Below, one piece after another: positions 7,469 to 15,771 of a DNA stretch of 64,000 nt. Position numbers and translations under genes: made by a program. The notes beneath the pieces were generated by a model. That model made no database searches and was not told the DNA's origin. It worked only from the letters and a program-made list of their open reading frames with translations. Every line of letters starts with the position of its first letter. Within the stretch, counting starts at the first letter, position 1. Source of the DNA: an uncultured Flavobacteriaceae bacterium (GTDB taxonomy: Bacteria > Bacteroidota > Bacteroidia > Flavobacteriales > Flavobacteriaceae); NCBI GenBank assembly GCA_937944485.1, contig CALDYU010000025.1:1-64000 (forward strand), given 5' to 3'.

Positions 7469-8542
7469 ATGAAAAGTTGGATACTTTTTCTTCTATTTAG
7501 CAGTTCCTCTTGCATGTTGGCTCAAACTCTAATAATTAAGGGCAAAGCTATCGATATACATACAGGAAAAGGAATCGCATCAGTTCACATCATTGGTAAT
7601 GGCGTTCAAGGTTCTATTACCAATGTAGATGGTAATTTTGCGGTTAGTATGGAAAGAAAAAGTATTCTAACTTTCTCGCATATCGGTTACGAGACAAAAA
7701 AAATTACAATTGCTGAATTATCAGATTCTTCTATTATCAAACTAGAACCAAGAACAGAAAGTTTGAATGAGGTTGTGGTAATTTCAAAGTCAATTACAGC
7801 AAAAGACATAATGTCAAGGGTTTACGATAATTTCAAAACAAATCACGCCATTGAACCCGTCTATTACAATTTCTACAATAGGGTAGTTAATTGTAGTGTT
7901 AAAGACAGCACCCTTAATATCATTGAAGAGCATGCTGGTGTTGTAAAACAAAACAAATTACAATTGAGCAGATATGCACTTGAAAAAAGTAGAGTAAAAG
8001 CCTTTTCAGAAAAAGGCAATTCTGACTTAGAAGCAAGACGTGTAACTAGTATGACTAAAATGGCTATTGATAATATATTCAGGTATCGAGAAGACTATTT
8101 AAAAAAAGGTGCAAGTAAAAAATATGATTATGAATTACTATCACGGGTAGAACTCTTGGGCCGTGAATGTTATTTCATACGCTTTTATACACCTGAACAT
8201 ACATATTACAAACAAGGCGCACTCTATATAGATATTGAAGATTATGCAATTGTAAAAAAGACCATAGAAGAAAATGATGGAACTATTTTAAATGAGGTTA
8301 ATTTTTCAAAGGAAAATCAGAAATGGTATTTAAAAAGCGCTATTAATTATCATACTAATGACAACATTACCTTTGACCTCAGAATAACACTTTACAATAC
8401 CTCTGGGAAAACTGATGGTACTTTTATTAAGCTCACACCAAAAGATTTTAGTCATGAATTCGCCTCAGACTTTTCAGATGATTTCTGGGAAAACTACAAT
8501 TATGTCCCGTTACCTAATTGGCTGCGGGTTCAAATGAATTGA
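7469..8542 (+). CDS. Carboxypeptidase-regulatory-like domain protein
   Basis: 357 residues with an N-terminal signal peptide (MKSWILFLLFSSSSCMLAQ; either Sec signal cleaved after LAQ or a lipoprotein) and a CarboxypepD_reg-like beta-sandwich at about 20-105, recognised from IKGKAIDIHTGKGIASVHI and GSITNVDGNF. The remaining 250 residues have no motif I can name, though the start (AKDIMSRVYDNF) resembles the region following this domain in other surface proteins of Bacteroidota. Such domains are found in TonB-dependent receptors and cell-envelope proteins; this one has no receptor barrel or plug. It probably sits in the periplasm or on the outer membrane. It follows the frameshifted lipoprotein gene by 33 bases, suggesting one transcript. 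Confidence 0.75.
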   Translation: MKSWILFLLFSSSSCMLAQTLIIKGKAIDIHTGKGIASVHIIGNGVQGSITNVDGNFAVSMERKSILTFSHIGYETKKITIAELSDSSIIKLEPRTESLNEVVVISKSITAKDIMSRVYDNFKTNHAIEPVYYNFYNRVVNCSVKDSTLNIIEEHAGVVKQNKLQLSRYALEKSRVKAFSEKGNSDLEARRVTSMTKMAIDNIFRYREDYLKKGASKKYDYELLSRVELLGRECYFIRFYTPEHTYYKQGALYIDIEDYAIVKKTIEENDGTILNEVNFSKENQKWYLKSAINYHTNDNITFDLRITLYNTSGKTDGTFIKLTPKDFSHEFASDFSDDFWENYNYVPLPNWLRVQMN

Positions 8543-8616
8543 GTTAAATAGTTTTGCAGCCTAAAGCATTGATTAAATTTCACTTTTTTTATTCCCAAAA
8601 CTCAAAATAGAAATAC

Positions 8617-8624
8617 TATATTTG
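8617..8624 (+). promoter_or_regulatory. -7 promoter box of rpsP-rimM
   Basis: TATATTTG, an exact TAnnTTTG match, 72 bases before the rpsP start. A T-rich stretch (8584-8591) lies upstream at roughly the -33 position. The resulting leader would be about 65 bases. Confidence 0.7.
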
Positions 8625-8654
8625 CATCCGTTTAAAGAAAAGCGAAAACAAAAG

Positions 8655-8690
8655 AATTAATAACCAGGGTCGGGCACCCTACAAATTAAT
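8655..8690 (+). promoter_or_regulatory. Structured leader before rpsP (candidate S16 autoregulatory RNA)
   Basis: An outer helix AATTAAT/ATTAAT encloses an internal loop and an inner helix AGGGT/ACCCT capped by CGGGC. The structure ends five bases before the rpsP ATG, so it covers the ribosome entry region. Ribosomal protein leader motifs upstream of S16 are known in flavobacteria; membership in that Rfam family is inference from position and structure. Confidence 0.5.
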
Positions 8691-8695
8691 GTGAT

Positions 8696-9343
8696 ATGCC
8701 AGTTAAAATTAGATTACAAAGACACGGTAAAAAAGGAAAACCATTTTATTGGATCGTTGCAGCCGATGCGCGTGCTAAAAGAGATGGTAAATTCTTAGAA
8801 AAATTAGGAATATACAATCCTAATACCAATCCGGCCACCATCGAAGTTAATGTTGATAATTCTGTACAATGGTTGCAAAATGGTGCGCAACCGACAGATA
8901 CCGCTAGAGCTATCTTATCCTATAAAGGAGTACTATTGAAGCATCACTTATTAGGTGGACTTCGTAAAGGTGCCTTAACGGAAGAGCAAGTTGAAGAAAA
9001 ATTTAATGCTTGGTTGGAAGAGAAAGAAAAATCCGTAGCTGCTAAAGTAAGTGGTTTAGATAAAGCAAAAGCAGATGCTAAAGCTGCTGCTTTAAAAGCA
9101 GAAAAAGAAGTTAGCGAAAAACGTGCCGTTGCTGCTGCAGAAGCTGAATTGCCAGAAGCTGTTGAAGGTGATACCGAAGAAACGGCAAGTGAAGTAGCGG
9201 AGGCTACCGCAGAAGAGGCAGTTGAAGTAGCAACTGAAGAAACTCCTGCAACCGAAGAAGCACCAGCTGAAGAAGCGGTGGTGGAGGCTGACGAAGCCAA
9301 AGAAGAGGACACTGCACCCGCAGCAGCCTCGGAAGAAGAGTAA
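8696..9343 (+). CDS. rpsP: 30S ribosomal protein S16 with acidic C-terminal extension
   Basis: Residues 1-85 are a typical S16: [16 protein letters not shown], the conserved [10 protein letters not shown] and a GxYNP motif ([10 protein letters not shown]). S16 binds 16S rRNA early in 30S assembly. The protein is 215 residues, more than twice the bacterial norm; the additional 120 residues are almost entirely Ala, Glu, Val and Lys, low-complexity and strongly acidic. Extended S16 tails are common in Bacteroidota, although this one is long. The gene overlaps nothing and is followed after 15 bases by rimM, forming the conserved rpsP-rimM pair. A hairpin just before the start suggests translational autoregulation. 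Confidence 0.96.
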   Translation: MPVKIRLQRHGKKGKPFYWIVAADARAKRDGKFLEKLGIYNPNTNPATIEVNVDNSVQWLQNGAQPTDTARAILSYKGVLLKHHLLGGLRKGALTEEQVEEKFNAWLEEKEKSVAAKVSGLDKAKADAKAAALKAEKEVSEKRAVAAAEAELPEAVEGDTEETASEVAEATAEEAVEVATEETPATEEAPAEEAVVEADEAKEEDTAPAAASEEE

Positions 9344-9358
9344 TACCGCATAGAAACT

Positions 9359-9886
9359 ATGCAAAAGTCAGCTTGTTTCTACCTCGGCAAAATAGTTTCT
9401 AAATACAGTTTTAAAGGTGAGGTGCTCGTGAAAATTGACACCGATGAACCTGAATTATATAATAATATGGAATCAGTTTTTGTTGCTTTACGCAACAGTC
9501 TGGTTCCATTTTTTATTAAAAAATGCCGCCTTCATAAATCACAACTATTACGGATTGATTTTGAAGAAATAAATTCTGAAGATGATGCCGATAGAATTAT
9601 GGGGTCTGAACTCTATCTACCATTGTCATTTTTGCCCCAATTATCAGGAAATAAATTCTATTTTCATGAAGTCATCGGTTTTACTGTAATTGATGATGTG
9701 CACGGAAATATTGGCATTATTCAAAGTGTCAACGATACAACTTCTCAAGCCTTGTTCGAAATCTTAAAAGGAGATAAAGAACTACTTCTTCCAATCAATG
9801 ATAATATTATAACAAAAGTAGATCGTGAAACCAAAACCATTCATGTAACTACCCCCGAAGGTTTGGTTGGTTTATATCTTGAATAA
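9359..9886 (+). CDS. rimM: 16S rRNA processing / ribosome maturation factor RimM
   Basis: 175 residues, the normal size. The N-terminal RimM domain is recognised from YLGKIVSKYSFKGEVLVKI, and the C-terminal PRC-barrel from FYFHEVIGFTVID and the closing LLLPINDNIITKVD segment. RimM helps mature the 30S head near helices 31 and 33b and binds S19. The gene is directly downstream of rpsP and probably on the same transcript. Confidence 0.94.
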   Translation: MQKSACFYLGKIVSKYSFKGEVLVKIDTDEPELYNNMESVFVALRNSLVPFFIKKCRLHKSQLLRIDFEEINSEDDADRIMGSELYLPLSFLPQLSGNKFYFHEVIGFTVIDDVHGNIGIIQSVNDTTSQALFEILKGDKELLLPINDNIITKVDRETKTIHVTTPEGLVGLYLE

Positions 9887-10107
9887 GATAATAGCACTTT
9901 TCGCGCTACTTTTTAACATTTACTAATTTTAATACCACGAATCTACCGTATAATTGCGTCTGTAGTTCTGGAATCGTCGTTTGGCGAATTTTGTGAGAAT
10001 TGGTTTAAATTTCTTTAAATTAGTAGGAAGGTAATCCACTTTACAACCCTTACCATCTCTTCAATTTAGTCTGTTGATTTTTAAATGATGCCATGATTAT
10101 GTACCTA

Positions 10108-12447
10108 ATGAAACGATCACAAATTTTTAACAACGGAATCTGCCTATTAATCAGCATCTTTTTAAGTAGCTGTAATTCTGAAAGTGCATCGAAAGATTTG
10201 ATAGCTCTAAATGAAGATTCAAGACAACTACCTGAAAAAGTTGATTTTACTTTTGATATTAAACCCATACTCTCTGATCGATGTTTTAAGTGTCATGGTC
10301 CCGATAAAAATGCAATCGAAGGTGGGCTTTCTTTACATTCAGCAGAAAGTGCCTTTATGGCTTTGGGCGAAAATGAAGATCATTATGCCATCGTGCCGAA
10401 CGATGTTGAAAAAAGTGAACTGGTAACTCGAATTTATGCCCAAGACGAGGGTTTGCTAATGCCACCGCCTGAATCAAATCTTTTTTTAACAGAATACGAA
10501 AAAGCATTGTTAAAAAAGTGGATCGAACAAGGAGCAGCATATAAAGAGCATTGGGCCTTTACCCCGCCCGTAAAAAAAGAAATTAAGGCAACCAAAACAC
10601 AATGGGGTATTAATGCTATCGATACCTTTATTGAGCAAAAACTCTCTGAAAACGGATTAAAACCTAGTGTCAAAACAAGTAAAGAAAAACTAATAAGAAG
10701 AGTGTCTTTTGATTTAACCGGTCTACCCCCTACCGTTGCACAAATTGAACATTTTGTAGCAGATACTACCATAAATGCTTACGAAAAGCTAATCGATAAA
10801 TTACTAGATACAAAAGATTATGCCGAGCATATGGCCGCTGAATGGATGGATATTTCCCGTTATGCCGATACGCATGGTTACCAAGATGACTTTGAACGTA
10901 CCATGTGGCCCTGGCGCGACTGGGTCATACATGCTTTTGAGAAAAATATGCCCTATAATGAATTTGTGACCAATCAATTGGCCGGCGATTTGCTGCCAAA
11001 TGCTAGTCTAGAACAGATTTTGGCAACTGGATTTAATAGAAATCACAAAATTACGGCCGAGGGAGGGGTAATTCCTGAAGAATATCGGGTAGAATATGTC
11101 GAAGACAGAACAACCACTTTAGGCATCGCTTTTTTAGGTCTTAGCTTAGAGTGCGCTCGCTGTCATGACCATAAATATGACCCCGTAAGTCAAAAAGAAC
11201 ATTTTCAATTTTTTAGTTTCTTTAATACGATTCCTGAAAAAGGTCTATTGGCTGGAGCAAATGACTTACCCGAGCCGTATATCAAGATCACAGAAAAAGA
11301 GGCCAACGGGGTACTGAACTTTATCAATCTACAAAAGAGTGCTAAAAAAGAGATTCCTGTTATGGTGATGAAAGAGATGGATAACCCGCGTCAGGCTTAT
11401 ATACTAAATCGAGGCGCTTATGATCAGCCTACTGAGGCTGTTTTTCCTGATACACCTAAGTCGATTTTGGCATTTCCCGAAGAATATCCGAAAAATAGAC
11501 TGGGTCTAGCGAAATGGTTGTTCAATGAGAAAAACCCGCTTACAGCACGTGTTGTTGTGAATCGTTTTTGGCAACGCATGTTCGGCAATGGTATAGTAAG
11601 TACTTCTTATGATTTTGGTAATCAGGGTGCGCTTCCTACACATCCGGAATTACTCGATTTTTTAGCCATAAAATTTCGTGAAGAAGGTTGGGATACTAAA
11701 AAAATGTTGAAATACATTGCCCTATCAGCGACGTATCAGCAAAGTACTACGGTTAGCCCAGAACTTTTAGAAAAAGATCCTGATAATAAACTATTGGCTA
11801 GAGCACCTAGACTTCGTTTATCTGCGGAAATGCTTCGAGATCAGGCATTAAGCCTGAGTGGTTTATTAAACAAAGAAGTTGGCGGGCCAAGCGTTAAGCC
11901 TTATCAACCAGAAGGTATTTGGGAAGAAACTACAGGTGGAGGTGGTGGAAGCACTTCTTCGTATGTGCTTAGTGAGGGCGAAGATCTCTATCGTAAAAGT
12001 TTATACACCTTTTGGAAACGTACCGTACCACCACCAAGTATGATGACCTTTGATGCTACCTCAAGAGATATTTGCACCGTAAAAAGACAAGAAACGAATA
12101 CCCCCTTGCAAGCACTTGTACTACTCAATGATCCGCAAGTAATAGAAGCTTCGCGTGTTCTTGCTGCCCATACCATGACTAGTGAACATCAAGATGTTAA
12201 AACACAAATTAGCCGCGTTTTTCAACGAGCTACCTCTAGATTACCTAATAATGAAGAAATCGATATGCTACAAAAGCATTACGAAAATATGCTTTTGCAA
12301 ATCAATTCAAAAGAAATTAATGCCGCTGAATACTTAAGTATAGGTGCTTATAAAGTAGATAACGACCTTGATCAAGAAAAGTTAGCTGCTTTGGCATTGA
12401 CCACCCATACCATATTAAATTTAGATGAAACCATTTCAAGAGGATAA
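10108..12447 (+). CDS. PSCyt1-DUF1549-DUF1553 cytochrome c-type lipoprotein
   Basis: About 779 residues from ATG 10108 (an ATG five codons earlier also exists). A lipoprotein signal ends at FLSSC. The planctomycete-type cytochrome domain follows, with a CFKCH haem motif near residue 60; DUF1549 (about 160-370) contains a second CxxCH, CARCH near 349, followed by DHKYDP; DUF1553 occupies about 430-690 (LGLAKWLFNEKNPLTARVVV and a TFDATSRDICTVKR block). Such proteins are frequent in Planctomycetes and Verrucomicrobia and in some marine Bacteroidota, usually beside a DUF1501 gene and sulfatases. Their activity is unproven; an oxidative step in breakdown of sulfated glycans has been suggested. First gene of a six-gene operon. 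Confidence 0.9.
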   Translation: MKRSQIFNNGICLLISIFLSSCNSESASKDLIALNEDSRQLPEKVDFTFDIKPILSDRCFKCHGPDKNAIEGGLSLHSAESAFMALGENEDHYAIVPNDVEKSELVTRIYAQDEGLLMPPPESNLFLTEYEKALLKKWIEQGAAYKEHWAFTPPVKKEIKATKTQWGINAIDTFIEQKLSENGLKPSVKTSKEKLIRRVSFDLTGLPPTVAQIEHFVADTTINAYEKLIDKLLDTKDYAEHMAAEWMDISRYADTHGYQDDFERTMWPWRDWVIHAFEKNMPYNEFVTNQLAGDLLPNASLEQILATGFNRNHKITAEGGVIPEEYRVEYVEDRTTTLGIAFLGLSLECARCHDHKYDPVSQKEHFQFFSFFNTIPEKGLLAGANDLPEPYIKITEKEANGVLNFINLQKSAKKEIPVMVMKEMDNPRQAYILNRGAYDQPTEAVFPDTPKSILAFPEEYPKNRLGLAKWLFNEKNPLTARVVVNRFWQRMFGNGIVSTSYDFGNQGALPTHPELLDFLAIKFREEGWDTKKMLKYIALSATYQQSTTVSPELLEKDPDNKLLARAPRLRLSAEMLRDQALSLSGLLNKEVGGPSVKPYQPEGIWEETTGGGGGSTSSYVLSEGEDLYRKSLYTFWKRTVPPPSMMTFDATSRDICTVKRQETNTPLQALVLLNDPQVIEASRVLAAHTMTSEHQDVKTQISRVFQRATSRLPNNEEIDMLQKHYENMLLQINSKEINAAEYLSIGAYKVDNDLDQEKLAALALTTHTILNLDETISRG

Positions 12448-12449
12448 CC

Positions 12450-13943
12450 ATGAGTGAGAAAAAAATTATTGATGAGCGATCTTTAATCTTGAATCGTCGA
12501 GCCTTTCTAAACAAGACCGCCTTAGGGGTAGGAGGTGTTGCACTAGGGTCACTGTTAGGGGTTAGTTGCTTTAGAAAAGATGCTAATGGATTGCTTACCA
12601 AAGATACGGGTCAAGGATCATTGCAAGGGGTATTAGGAGCCCTGCATCATCCTGCTAAAATCAAACGAGTAATATATTTATTCCAAAGTGGAGGGCCTTC
12701 GCAACTAGAACTCTTCGACTACAAACCGCTATTAAATCAACGTAGGGGAGAAGATTTACCAGAATCTATTCGAAACGGTCAACGCCTTACTGGAATGACT
12801 TCTGGTCAAGATAAGTTTCCCTTGGTTGGTTCTCAATTCGGATTTCAACAACACGGAAAAAATGGCACTTGGATTAGTGACTTGTTACCCCATACGGCCA
12901 AAATGGTCGATGAACTTTGTATTATAAAATCGATGTACACCGAAGCTATTAATCATGATCCCGCGGTGACCTTTTTTCAAACAGGTTCGCAGCAACCAGG
13001 CAGACCGAGTATTGGTTCTTGGCTGAGTTATGGCTTAGGCAGTGAAAATGATAACCTACCTGCATTTACTGTTTTACTTTCAAGAGGAACAGGAAGACCA
13101 AACGGTCAGCCCTTATACACAAGATTATGGGGTAATGGTTTTCTTCATTCTTTACACCAAGGGGTACAATTTAGAGCAGCAAAAGACCCAGTACTCTATC
13201 TCAATGACCCCAAAGGTACCACCAAGCGAACAAAACGTGCCATGCTTGATCAATTGGCTGAGCTCAATGATCGGCACTATCAAGAATCTGGAGATCCCGA
13301 AATTCAAAGTCGCATTGCCCAATATGAAATGGCCTATAGAATGCAAACATCAGTTCCTGAAGTGATGAATACTGATAAAGAACCCGATCATATTTACAAA
13401 ATGTATGGTGCAGATGCTAAAATTCCGGGCACTTTTGCGGCCAATTGCTTGCTCGCAAGACGATTAGCAGAACAAAATGTTCGATTTATTCAGTTATATC
13501 ATATGGGTTGGGATCAACATGAAAATTTACCGGGTGCCATTGAAAAACAAGCTAAAGATGTAGATCAAGCATCTGCAGCATTGGTTGCAGATTTAAAACA
13601 GCGTGGTATGCTTGAAGATACTTTAGTAATATGGGGCGGCGAGTTTGGTCGTACCAATTACTCACAAGGCCTGCTTACTGACACCAATTACGGGAGAGAC
13701 CACCACCCAAGATGCTTTACCATGTGGATGGCTGGCGGAGGAATCAAACCTGGCATTGTTTATGGTGAAACCGATGAATTTGGTTATAATATTACTAATA
13801 ACCCTGTACACGTTCATGATTTTCAAGCCACAATGCTACATCAATTAGGAATAGATCATGAAAAGCTAACCTATAAATATCAAGGAAGACGGTTTAGATT
13901 AACGGATGTTGAAGGTCATATAATCAAAGATATTTTAGCTTAA
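12450..13943 (+). CDS. DUF1501 domain-containing Tat-exported protein
   Basis: 497 residues. A twin-arginine signal is visible near residues 15-40 (NRRAFLNKTALGVGGVALG), ending near a cysteine. The body matches DUF1501, an alkaline-phosphatase/sulfatase-superfamily fold: the end carries VIWGGEFGRTNYSQG, GRDHHPRCFTMW and a metal-ligand-like HDF (residues about 470). DUF1501 proteins nearly always accompany DUF1549/DUF1553 cytochromes; catalytic activity is not established. It begins three bases after the preceding stop and its own stop overlaps the next ATG (TAATG), so it is translationally coupled on both sides. Twin-arginine export implies folding with cofactor in the cytoplasm. Confidence 0.9.
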   Translation: MSEKKIIDERSLILNRRAFLNKTALGVGGVALGSLLGVSCFRKDANGLLTKDTGQGSLQGVLGALHHPAKIKRVIYLFQSGGPSQLELFDYKPLLNQRRGEDLPESIRNGQRLTGMTSGQDKFPLVGSQFGFQQHGKNGTWISDLLPHTAKMVDELCIIKSMYTEAINHDPAVTFFQTGSQQPGRPSIGSWLSYGLGSENDNLPAFTVLLSRGTGRPNGQPLYTRLWGNGFLHSLHQGVQFRAAKDPVLYLNDPKGTTKRTKRAMLDQLAELNDRHYQESGDPEIQSRIAQYEMAYRMQTSVPEVMNTDKEPDHIYKMYGADAKIPGTFAANCLLARRLAEQNVRFIQLYHMGWDQHENLPGAIEKQAKDVDQASAALVADLKQRGMLEDTLVIWGGEFGRTNYSQGLLTDTNYGRDHHPRCFTMWMAGGGIKPGIVYGETDEFGYNITNNPVHVHDFQATMLHQLGIDHEKLTYKYQGRRFRLTDVEGHIIKDILA

Positions 13944-14977
13944 TGAAAAGAAGTCATTTCATTAAAACTACTGGGCTTTTAACTGCCGGATTTTTAACAT
14001 CAGGTAATGTATTAGCTCATCTTTTACCCTTCAAAGATGCCGTAATCGGCCATGATTCACATCGTTATAAAATTGATATGAATTGGGGGGCGTTGAATGC
14101 CGAATTTCATCCTGTCAATGACTGCCATGAAATGGTGCAAGATTCAAAGGGGCGCATTTTATTGCTAACAAATCACACTAAAAACAATGTCATTGTTTAT
14201 GACCGTTCAGGAAAGCTAATAGAGACCTGGGGAACCGAATACCCTGGTGCACACGGACTCACGCTCTCTACAGAAAATGGAGAGGATTTTCTTTACATTT
14301 CTGATAATGTAAGACATGAAGTCATAAAAACGACCATTGACGGAAAAGTAGTGCAAGTCTTCAAATGCCCATTAGCATCAGGAAAATACAAGACAGAAGA
14401 AGCCTATATACCCACCGAGACAGCGATACATGAGAATGGTGATATTTATGTGGCTGATGGTTACGGGGAACAGTATATTGCTCATTATAATGCCCAAGGG
14501 GAATTATTGAACATATTTGGAGGTAAAGGCGACCAAGATCATCAATTTAATAATGCCCACGGAATTTGTATTGATACTAGAGATGCTAAAAACCCGACCT
14601 TACTCATCACTGCGAGACAACAAAACAAACTAAAACGTTTTAGCTTAAATGGTGATTTTATAGAAAGTATTGATCTGCCAGGAGCTTACATTTGCAGACC
14701 CGTAATTCACAATAAAAATGTATACTTAGCAACCATTTGGTCTAATGATGGTAGTGATGGTAGTGGATTCGTCTCTATACTAAACGAAGAAAATAAATTG
14801 ATTTCTGCTCCGGGAGGTTGCGAACCAATTTACACTGCCAACGGATTAGAAAAAATGTATCAAACCCTACAAGTTTTCACGCACCCTCATGATGTTTGTG
14901 TTGACGATGAAGAAAATGTGTATGTTGCCCAATGGAATTCTGGAAAAACATACCCAATTAAACTTTATCGGGTATGA
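13943..14977 (+). CDS. NHL-repeat / six-bladed beta-propeller protein
   Basis: 344 residues with a Tat-like or Sec signal at the N-terminus (MKRSHFIKTTGLLTAGF). The repeated blades are recognisable: DSKGRILLLTNH, VIVYDRSGKLIETWG, GDIYVADGYGEQYIAHY, HGICIDTRD and HPHDVCVDDEENVYVAQW, typical of NHL repeats in peptidyl-alpha-hydroxyglycine lyase-like proteins. Role in the cluster is unknown; a binding or lyase function is possible. ATG overlaps the stop of the DUF1501 gene and its stop overlaps the ATG of the next gene (ATGA), so tight coupling is evident. Confidence 0.85.
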   Translation: MKRSHFIKTTGLLTAGFLTSGNVLAHLLPFKDAVIGHDSHRYKIDMNWGALNAEFHPVNDCHEMVQDSKGRILLLTNHTKNNVIVYDRSGKLIETWGTEYPGAHGLTLSTENGEDFLYISDNVRHEVIKTTIDGKVVQVFKCPLASGKYKTEEAYIPTETAIHENGDIYVADGYGEQYIAHYNAQGELLNIFGGKGDQDHQFNNAHGICIDTRDAKNPTLLITARQQNKLKRFSLNGDFIESIDLPGAYICRPVIHNKNVYLATIWSNDGSDGSGFVSILNEENKLISAPGGCEPIYTANGLEKMYQTLQVFTHPHDVCVDDEENVYVAQWNSGKTYPIKLYRV

Positions 14978-15771
14978 GAATAATTACAGTTTTAATGAGC
15001 ATCTTCCTTCTATGGGCCTGTAAAGAAGTCCCGAAAATGGCATTGGCAAACACTAATGATTTTCGTTTAACGATGCCGCAAATCTCGGCTTCTAATTTGC
15101 TTTTTCATCAGAAAACAAATGTATCTATTCGAAATTCTTTAGATGGTGCCACTATCAAATACACAATAGACGGTAGTCCGGTTACCAAAGAATCTGTTAG
15201 CTATGCAAAACCTATTGTTTTAAACGAGTCAGCAACAATAGCTGCTCAAACGTTTCACCCCGATTATCAAGAGAGTTCTATTACAATGCTTCAAGTGCGG
15301 AAAGTGAAAGAAGATATTGGTTCAGCAGACATTAGCCTTGTTCCAAAGCCTCATGAAAAATATAAAGCTAGTGGGGCTAAAAGTCTAACCGATCTTAAAA
15401 AGGGAACGCTTCAATTCACAGATGGCCAATGGTTAGGCTTTCAAACAAAAAGCGTCGTAATAAATCTTAATTTTTCAGAAGCCCGAAAAGTCTCTAAAGT
15501 TATTCTGAGCAGCTTACTAAATCATGGGAGTTGGATTTTTCTTCCGGAAGAAATAGAAATAATATCAGAAAATAAACAGGTTGGTAAATTGCAATTGAAT
15601 ACGCCAACCGAGAGTGAAGTTTCGGCTATGCACTATATTGAAATTCTCATTGCACCAAAAAATTATCACGACTTAGAAATTAAAATCAGTCCTTTAAATA
15701 AAATTCCAAATTGGCACCCAGGACAAGGCACTGGCGCTTGGTTTTTTATTGATGAAATACTTATAGAATGA
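14974..15771 (+). CDS. Lipoprotein with chitobiase C-terminal and discoidin-like domains
   Basis: 265 residues. A lipoprotein signal ends at FLLWAC. Residues about 30-110 resemble the chitobiase/hexosaminidase C-terminal Ig-like module (TIKYTIDGSPVTKES), and 120-265 resemble an F5/8 type C (discoidin) sugar-binding domain (LKKGTLQFTDGQWLGF, GSWIFLPEEIEI, AWFFIDEILIE). This pair of modules is repeated at the C-terminus of the next protein (15768-17825), so the two are paralogues over this part. A carbohydrate-binding role at the outer membrane or periplasm is likely. The ATGA overlaps at both ends indicate an operon. Confidence 0.78.
   Translation: MRIITVLMSIFLLWACKEVPKMALANTNDFRLTMPQISASNLLFHQKTNVSIRNSLDGATIKYTIDGSPVTKESVSYAKPIVLNESATIAAQTFHPDYQESSITMLQVRKVKEDIGSADISLVPKPHEKYKASGAKSLTDLKKGTLQFTDGQWLGFQTKSVVINLNFSEARKVSKVILSSLLNHGSWIFLPEEIEIISENKQVGKLQLNTPTESEVSAMHYIEILIAPKNYHDLEIKISPLNKIPNWHPGQGTGAWFFIDEILIE

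Noticed and set aside
8944..9364. Long open frames on the strand opposite rpsP
   Set aside because: They are the mirror of the repetitive Ala/Glu codons of the S16 tail and have low-complexity Ser/Ala or Phe/Cys composition without any family motif.
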